DNA from: Parachlamydia sp.
GTDB lineage: Bacteria > Chlamydiota > Chlamydiia > Chlamydiales > Parachlamydiaceae
Direction: 5' to 3'
DNA length: 13,262 nt
NCBI GenBank assembly: GCA_021298935.1
Contig: JAJTHR010000214.1
Span: 1 to 13,262 of the forward strand
Positions within the stretch are counted from its first letter, which is position 1, and the number at the start of each line of letters is the position of its first letter. A program made the position numbers and the translations under genes. Below are positions 1-5,473 of this stretch, piece by piece. Below the pieces are notes generated by a model. That model did not search any database and was not told where the DNA came from. It was given only the letters and a program-made list of their open reading frames with translations.

Positions 1-3000
1 AAATTAGCCAAGGAGCTTGCGAGGCCATCGACCGGCCGAACGCTTTATATTCTGGACGAGCCGACAACAGGCCTGCATTTCCATGATATTAAGCATTTGC
101 TGGAAGTGCTTCAGGCGCTTGTTCAAAAAGGAAATACCGTCCTTGTAATCGAGCATAATATGGACGTTGTCAAAGCGGCCGACTGGATCATTGACATAGG
201 TCCTGAAGGTGGCGCAGGCGGGGGAGAAATCATTGCTGAAGGAACTCCTGAAGAAATATCCAGGCTTGATACCCCGACAGGCAAAGCTGTTTCCCATGCC
301 CTTCATCCCATGACAAAACAAAAAATTGCCGAATTGAGCGCTAACAAAAAAAGCAAAAAAAAACAGCCGCCTAAAACAATCAAAGAAATTACCGTCATCG
401 GAGCCGAACAGAATAACTTAAAACAAGTCTTTGCTGAAATTCCAAGGGATAAAATTACCATTTGCACAGGCCCTTCAGGATCCGGGAAGTCATCGCTTGC
501 TTTTGATACCATTTATGCAGAGGGACAAAGGCGCTACATTGAATCGCTCTCCCCTTATGCACGCCAATTCGTCAAGCAAATGCCTAAACCAAAAGTAGCT
601 CAGGTGTCGGGCCTGTCACCAGCCATTGCCATTGAACAAAAGGCCCATGCAGGGAATCCCCGTAGTACTGTTGGAACAATGACCGAAACATATGACTACC
701 TGCGTGTTTTATTCGCACGGCTGGGCATCGCCCATTGTCCTGAAACCGGAGAAGTCATTAAGGCGATCAGCAAAGAACATGTGGTGGAACGCATCCTCAA
801 TGACTTTAGTAATCACAAGCTTTATATTTTAGCCCCTATTGAACCCAATAAAAATGAAAAATTCGAAGACCTGGCTGTCCGTTTTAAACGACAGGGTTTT
901 TTGCGCCTGCGTCTTAACAAAGAATTTTATAACTTGGATGAGCAAGAGCCGGCTCAAATTCCTTTTGATCGCAAGAGGCGAAACGAATTATTTTTAGTGA
1001 TTGATCGCCTAAAAGCCGATCCAACGGCAAGAATGCGCCTTTATGAGGCCGTTGAAAATGCTTCCAATTGGGGTGGAGGCAAGCTTGTAGTCCTTAAAGA
1101 TGATGTTGAAATATTATTCAACCTGGCCTTTTCTGTGGAAAGCACAGGAAAATCTTACCCTGAAATTACGCCTCATAGCTTTGCCTTTAACACGGCAGAA
1201 GGGATGTGCATGGATTGCTTAGGGCTCGGAATTCAATACGGAGCCAATTTAGCCCACCATGCCGATATCCTTTCTCATTCGGTTTTAGGGCTGGCCCGCT
1301 TTTTTTGGCAGGATGCTTTTAGCAAAGGGGCATTTACCTTCCTGGAAAAAATTCTCACAGAGGAGGGCATCCCTTCCAGAACTCCTTTAAGGGAACTTAC
1401 CTCCGAACAAATCCAGTTCATTTTGCAGGGAAGCGGAGATGAAAAGTGGGTGCAGGCAGGTAAGGGATTAACGATGCGCTGGATCGGCATTAACAATATT
1501 CTGGCGAAAGCCGGGAAAAGCGCCTTAGGACCAAAAAAAGAGGCCATCCTCCCCATTCTTCAAGAACAGGACTGCCTCTCTTGTCAAGGAGCGCGCATCA
1601 ATCCCCTCGCGCGGCATGTGACAATAAACAACCAGTCGATTGATGACATCTGCCGTCAACCAATTGAACGCACCTTGCAATTTATCCAAGATCTTCAACT
1701 CTCCGCCCAAGATAAAAAGTTATTGGAAGAGGTTCATGAGCAACTTGTCAACCGCTTAAGTTTTCTTTGCGATGTCGGCCTTCATTACCTATCCCTAGAT
1801 CGACGGGCCCCGACTCTAAGCGGAGGAGAGGCGCAGCGGATCCGACTGGCGCGTCAGTTGGGAAGCGGCCTGACAGGCGTCCTTTATGTCCTGGATGAGC
1901 CTACAATTGGACTTCATCCACATGACAATGCACGCCTTAATGCGGCGCTTAAAAAATTAAAGGACCTAGGCAACACCCTTTTGCTCGTGGAGCATGACCC
2001 ATTAACCATTCAGGAAGCCGATTACCTGCTCGATTTCGGTCCTCAATCGGGTAAAGATGGGGGTCATATTCTGGCAAGAGGCACCTATAAGCAAATACTG
2101 CGTAATCCTCAATCTCTAACAGGCGCCTACCTTTCAGGTAAAAAAACGATTCCCGTACCGCTCAAAAGACGTTCCATGGATAAAGGCTGCTTGCAAATCA
2201 GGAACGGGCAAAAAAACAATTTGAAGCAAATAAGCTGCAGTTTCCCCGTAGGGGCTTTGACCTGCCTGACAGGGGTTTCCGGTTCCGGAAAGTCGACAAT
2301 TCTTAATGACATCCTTATCCCTGCGCTGGACAAAAGGGCTGCAGGTGACACTATCGAATTAGACGGAGCCACAGTGGAAGGCCTCTCCCATTTTGATAAA
2401 GTGATTTACATCGATCAAAATCCGATCGGCCACACCGTCCGCTCGGACGTGGGAACCTATGTCGATGCCTTATCGCGAATCAGGGACTTTTATGCTTCCC
2501 TGCCTATCTCAAAAGCCAAAGGGCTGCAACCTAAGCATTTCAGCTACAACCATAAAAGAGGCATGTGTACAGGCTGCTATGGACTTGGATATAAGAAAGT
2601 TGAAATGCATTTTCTTCCAGCCGTCAAAGTGGGTTGCGAGGACTGTAAAGGGATGCGTCTGAATCCTTTGAGCCTTGAAGCCTCCTATGATGGGAAAAAC
2701 TTTGGCCAAACACTTGAATTGACCGTGGATGAAGCTAAAGAAGTGTTCCAAAACCATCCGCGGACTGTTCGAATCCTTGACACATTGATTTCTGTGGGGC
2801 TCGGCTATTTAAAGCTTGGTCAGGAAACAGCCAGTTTGTCGGGCGGCGAGGCACAGCGTTTAAAGCTAAGCCGCGAACTTGCCAAGCGCTCAACAGGGCG
2901 TACCCTTTACTTGCTGGACGAACCGACGACCGGCTTGCATAGCGATGACATTGCAAAGCTATTAAAAGTTTTACATAAGCTTGTCGATAAGGGGAATACA

Positions 3001-3180
3001 ATGATCATGATTGAGCATCATCTTGACATGATAAAAAATGCCGATTTTATTATCGATTTAGGTCCCGAAGCCGGGGAAAAGGGGGGCCATATCGTAGGGA
3101 TCGGCCGTCCGGAAGAGCTTGTTCTTCTTCCCTCCTCAAAAACCGGGGAATACCTAAAAGGCGTGGTTTATCTTTTCTAA
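1..3180 (+). CDS. uvrA: UvrA excinuclease ATPase, fused double-copy form (5' end missing)
   Basis: This is the damage-recognition ATPase of nucleotide excision repair; it loads UvrB on damaged DNA in the cytoplasm. The frame is open from base 1, so the true start lies upstream. Bases 1-280 encode the last ABC domain of a first UvrA copy (Walker B ILDEPTTGLH). A lysine-rich linker (about 280-380) follows, then a second complete copy. Copy 2 has Walker A GPSGSGKSS (469-495), a first zinc module with CMDC (1207-1218) and CLSC (1573-1584), signature LSGGEAQ (from 1816), Walker B VLDEP (1888-1902), second Walker A GVSGSGKST (2272-2298), second zinc module CTGC-X19-CEDC (2566-2646), signature LSGGEAQ (2836) and Walker B LLDEP (2911-2925). 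The last ABC domains of the two copies are clearly alike. The 1059 residues visible already exceed a normal UvrA (about 940). Double-length UvrA is known from Chlamydiae. All catalytic motifs in copy 2 look intact. The gene converges on the next one with an 18-bp gap. Confidence 0.97.
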   Translation, partial: KLAKELARPSTGRTLYILDEPTTGLHFHDIKHLLEVLQALVQKGNTVLVIEHNMDVVKAADWIIDIGPEGGAGGGEIIAEGTPEEISRLDTPTGKAVSHALHPMTKQKIAELSANKKSKKKQPPKTIKEITVIGAEQNNLKQVFAEIPRDKITICTGPSGSGKSSLAFDTIYAEGQRRYIESLSPYARQFVKQMPKPKVAQVSGLSPAIAIEQKAHAGNPRSTVGTMTETYDYLRVLFARLGIAHCPETGEVIKAISKEHVVERILNDFSNHKLYILAPIEPNKNEKFEDLAVRFKRQGFLRLRLNKEFYNLDEQEPAQIPFDRKRRNELFLVIDRLKADPTARMRLYEAVENASNWGGGKLVVLKDDVEILFNLAFSVESTGKSYPEITPHSFAFNTAEGMCMDCLGLGIQYGANLAHHADILSHSVLGLARFFWQDAFSKGAFTFLEKILTEEGIPSRTPLRELTSEQIQFILQGSGDEKWVQAGKGLTMRWIGINNILAKAGKSALGPKKEAILPILQEQDCLSCQGARINPLARHVTINNQSIDDICRQPIERTLQFIQDLQLSAQDKKLLEEVHEQLVNRLSFLCDVGLHYLSLDRRAPTLSGGEAQRIRLARQLGSGLTGVLYVLDEPTIGLHPHDNARLNAALKKLKDLGNTLLLVEHDPLTIQEADYLLDFGPQSGKDGGHILARGTYKQILRNPQSLTGAYLSGKKTIPVPLKRRSMDKGCLQIRNGQKNNLKQISCSFPVGALTCLTGVSGSGKSTILNDILIPALDKRAAGDTIELDGATVEGLSHFDKVIYIDQNPIGHTVRSDVGTYVDALSRIRDFYASLPISKAKGLQPKHFSYNHKRGMCTGCYGLGYKKVEMHFLPAVKVGCEDCKGMRLNPLSLEASYDGKNFGQTLELTVDEAKEVFQNHPRTVRILDTLISVGLGYLKLGQETASLSGGEAQRLKLSRELAKRSTGRTLYLLDEPTTGLHSDDIAKLLKVLHKLVDKGNTMIMIEHHLDMIKNADFIIDLGPEAGEKGGHIVGIGRPEELVLLPSSKTGEYLKGVVYLF

Positions 3181-3198
3181 ACGAGTTTTCAGCCAATT

Positions 3199-4380
3199 TT
3201 ATGGAAAATTAAGCATCTCTCTTCGCATAAACTGATCAAACAAAGGGACTGTAAAAGCTACGTACCCGTAAGATGGGCTGTAAATCATCCCTTTTTTCAT
3301 AAGATTGGCTCTTGTAGTGCTCAAAGTTGATACTTTTACACGACACTTATCAGCAATGTCACCAGCCTTATAAGGCCCTTCCCCTAAATCTGCCATCGTT
3401 CTTAAAAAAATTCTTTCTCCGGGAGTTAAACGATCAAATCTAACACGAAAGAAATTATTATCGAGTTGCTCAATCACCTCTTTTGTAGCCAACTCTACAG
3501 TAAGATAATTAATTGGATTAGATAGAGCTTTATTCCATGTCTTATATCCCCATTCTTGAAGAAAATAAGGATATCCATGTGTCATTTCATATATTTTTTC
3601 TAGAGCCTTGTCTTCAAACTCTACACCTGCAATACGTGCCGGATCTCGTAATGCTTTATATGCATCCTCTTTTGAAAGCTTGCCAATATTGGGGAAATTA
3701 AATAATCGTTCTGCATAAGATTTAGACTCTCCAGCCAAACCTGGGAGTACCGGAAGTCCCGCACCAATCAACAAAACAGGAAGTTGTCTTTGTTGAAGTT
3801 TATGCATCGCCATAATCAATGCCCCAAGCTCTTTTTTTGAAAGATATTGAATTTCATCTATCAATATAGAGATAGCCCAACCACTGTCTAAAGCAGCTTC
3901 TCCAACAGCAACCAAGAGTTGTGGTAAATCAATTTCGATATCCCCACTATCAGCAGATCCCAGTTCGGGTTCAATGTCTAAACCAATTGAAATGTCACCG
4001 TAAGACATTTTTAGAGAGCCTATAAAACCACGCAGTACAGAAAGTGCCCTTCTAGCCTTATCCCCCACGCCTGCCATTCGATTTAAGCTGTACAGTAAAG
4101 TACGAAGATAAGGTGCTAGTAATGCCCCGAGTGATTTATTTTCATGGGCTTCTATATAAATAGTTTTATATCCTGATTTTTCGGCTTTTTTTTGGATTTC
4201 AATAAGTAAAACTGTTTTCCCTACCCCTCGCAAACCAATCATTAATAAACTTTTTTCAGGTCTATTATTTTTAATACGACCTAAAAGAATTTCAGCCAGC
4301 TGAAGTACAGCATCTCTACCAACCAATTCAGGAGGAGGAGCTCCAGCACCTGGAGAATAAGGATTTTTAAGTGGGTCCAT
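3199..4380 (-). CDS. Orphan AAA-type ATPase with C-terminal winged helix
   Basis: This is a 393-residue soluble P-loop ATPase of the AAA_16/archaeal-ATPase kind (ORC1/Cdc6-like fold). The N-terminus has a conserved-looking NPY-x-P-GAG-x-PPPELVGRD segment (residues 6-23). Walker A GLRGVGKT is at 49-56, Walker B ILIDE at 172-176, and a sensor-like strand VLLIGAGLPVLP at 202-213. A helical lid contains GYPYFLQEWG (269-278). The block FFRVRFDRLTPGE (310-322) leads into a predicted winged helix (about 318-385) ending VPLFDQFMRR. I recall proteins of this overall pattern as widespread single-gene ATPases of unknown function, often with patchy distribution. By eye the gene is more AT-rich than uvrA, which fits lateral acquisition. 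The start at 4380 is the first ATG after the phased repeat array; its upstream Shine-Dalgarno (GAGAG) is weak. No partner gene (HTH, antitoxin, nuclease) is adjacent. The cellular role is unknown; the winged helix suggests DNA binding. Confidence 0.9.
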   Translation of the reverse strand: MDPLKNPYSPGAGAPPPELVGRDAVLQLAEILLGRIKNNRPEKSLLMIGLRGVGKTVLLIEIQKKAEKSGYKTIYIEAHENKSLGALLAPYLRTLLYSLNRMAGVGDKARRALSVLRGFIGSLKMSYGDISIGLDIEPELGSADSGDIEIDLPQLLVAVGEAALDSGWAISILIDEIQYLSKKELGALIMAMHKLQQRQLPVLLIGAGLPVLPGLAGESKSYAERLFNFPNIGKLSKEDAYKALRDPARIAGVEFEDKALEKIYEMTHGYPYFLQEWGYKTWNKALSNPINYLTVELATKEVIEQLDNNFFRVRFDRLTPGERIFLRTMADLGEGPYKAGDIADKCRVKVSTLSTTRANLMKKGMIYSPSYGYVAFTVPLFDQFMRREMLNFP

Positions 4381-4394
4381 GATACTTAACTCTC

Positions 4395-4460
4395 AGTTAT
4401 CTTAAGTTATATACAGTTATAGCAAAAATCCACTATAACTGTATATAACTAACTATAAGT
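4395..4460. promoter_or_regulatory. Six hexamers at exact 10-bp phase forming a symmetric array
   Basis: The hexamer agttat occurs at 4395-4400, 4405-4410 and 4415-4420. Its complement ataact occurs at 4435-4440 and 4445-4450, with a one-mismatch copy (ataagt) at 4455-4460. All six are symmetric about 4427.5. The core is a perfect 18-bp inverted repeat (4405-4422 with 4433-4450) around a 10-bp spacer. The array lies between the stop of the coiled-coil gene and the ATG of the ATPase, so it covers the ATPase promoter region. Helical phasing favours a protein-binding array (operator, iteron-like or partition-like site) over a simple terminator. No T-run follows on the minus strand, which also argues against an intrinsic terminator. 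The binding protein is unknown; the ATPase itself, with its winged helix, is one candidate. Confidence 0.7.
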
Positions 4461-4482
4461 TGAGTTAGCTAAAGGATTTAGC

Positions 4483-5253
4483 CTATTTTCTTTTGTATTT
4501 TTTAGGTGAAGGGGAATCCAATGGGAATGGAGCTGGTTTTTTGCTAGCCGCCGCGGTTTCGACTACACGCCGAGTTTGACTCTTAATTTCTACTTTTATA
4601 ATGTCTTCCTGAACGACTCGTTTTTTCAAATCATTCTGCTTGATTTCCTGCTGTCTTTGCTCATCCTTGATATCCAATTCTTTGTTAACGCGCTCTTGTT
4701 CGCGACGCACCTCTTCCATTTTTTTTAAAAAAGCTTTTTTGATCTTATTAGGGATATTTTGCATGTGCAAAATCAAATAATCCATGAGGGCTGCGCTTAG
4801 CAGGTTAGCGCGCGCTAAATTATCTTTGACAGCACGGGTATCATTTTCACGGCGAGCTCTTGCTCTCTCTTCTTCTTTCTCATCTTCAATTTCCTCTTCA
4901 GGATTTAATCGCACAAAATCTTCAAAGGTTTCAACGATGGCGTTTAAACGGTCCGTTTCCTGGTCAGAGAGAGCCTTAACGGCCACTTTCTTGCCATTCA
5001 CAGTCAGATCATGCTGTGATTGCAGATTTTCAGCAAAATGAGGACTTGTAAAAGCAAAAACAACATCCCCTCTTTCGACGACAGCTACAAAACGTTGGTC
5101 CTTTGACCAGCTATTTAATTTTCTTAATTTTTGTTCGAGCGTCAACTGGGTTAAATCCATTTTTTTCAAAGTGGGTTTTTTCTTTGAAGCAATGAATAAA
5201 TTGACCTCGCCACTAAAACCCGACGCCGTCATGATTTGATCTAGGTTAATCAT
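4483..5253 (-). CDS. Charged coiled-coil protein of unknown function
   Basis: I do not recognise this 256-residue protein. Residues 1-115 form a mixed alpha/beta N-terminal part with strands such as FVAVVERGDVVFAF (55-68). A strongly acidic stretch (118-130, EEEIEDEKEEE) begins a long charged helical region, probably coiled coil, to about 225. The tail is lysine-rich and proline/serine-containing, ending SPSPKKYKRK. There is no signal peptide or membrane segment. The ATG at 5253 has a good Shine-Dalgarno (AGGGA, 5261-5265 on the complement) with 7-nt spacing, so the start is well supported. It is divergent from pknD across a 220-bp AT-rich gap. A small stem (4468-4482) directly follows the stop. 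It is probably a lineage-specific chlamydial protein; a secreted role is possible but unproven. Confidence 0.85.
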   Translation of the reverse strand: MINLDQIMTASGFSGEVNLFIASKKKPTLKKMDLTQLTLEQKLRKLNSWSKDQRFVAVVERGDVVFAFTSPHFAENLQSQHDLTVNGKKVAVKALSDQETDRLNAIVETFEDFVRLNPEEEIEDEKEEERARARRENDTRAVKDNLARANLLSAALMDYLILHMQNIPNKIKKAFLKKMEEVRREQERVNKELDIKDEQRQQEIKQNDLKKRVVQEDIIKVEIKSQTRRVVETAAASKKPAPFPLDSPSPKKYKRK

Positions 5254-5382
5254 CTAATTGTCCCTATGTTAGATCTTTTTTAAAAAGAATAAGCTTATAT
5301 GATAAACTGTTAAACAACAATACCTACTGCGTTATTAATCAAATATTATTATAACCTTATTTTAACAAATTCAGAAATTTTC

Positions 5383-5410
5383 TTTTCTTAAATTTTTTTT
5401 TGCCTATGAT
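5383..5410 (+). promoter_or_regulatory. Candidate promoter for pknD unit
   Basis: A TATGAT hexamer at 5405-5410 matches the sigma-70-type -10 box at five of six positions. The -35 region 16 bp upstream (TTTTCT, 5383-5388) is poor. A start near 5417 would leave a short leader before the Shine-Dalgarno at 5425-5432. Support is the -10 box only. Confidence 0.3.
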
Positions 5411-5434
5411 AAATCATTTAATGCAGGGGAGGAT

Positions 5435-5467
5435 ATGAAATTTTTTAAACACACCTGGATGCTTTAA
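5435..5467 (+). CDS. Possible 10-residue leader peptide upstream of and in frame with pknD
   Basis: The start ATG at 5435 follows a strong Shine-Dalgarno (AGGGGAGG, 5425-5432). It encodes MKFFKHTWML and stops at TAA 5465-5467, six bases before the pknD ATG at 5474. It is in the same frame as pknD. The pknD ATG itself has only AAAGG at a short distance. Either translation of pknD is coupled to this leader, or the longer frame is the ancestral N-terminus cut by a nonsense codon. It is short enough to be chance, but the ribosome binding site is better than that of pknD. Confidence 0.35.
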   Translation: MKFFKHTWML

Positions 5468-5473
5468 AGGTTT

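Noticed and set aside
3195..3210. 6-bp AT-only stem (aatttt/aaaatt) between uvrA and the ATPase gene
   Set aside because: Too weak and with no T-run; overlaps the ATPase stop. Not called a terminator.
4468..4482. Stem gctaaa/tttagc right after the coiled-coil gene stop
   Set aside because: Only 6 bp, 3-base loop and no T-run on the minus strand; terminator function not supported.
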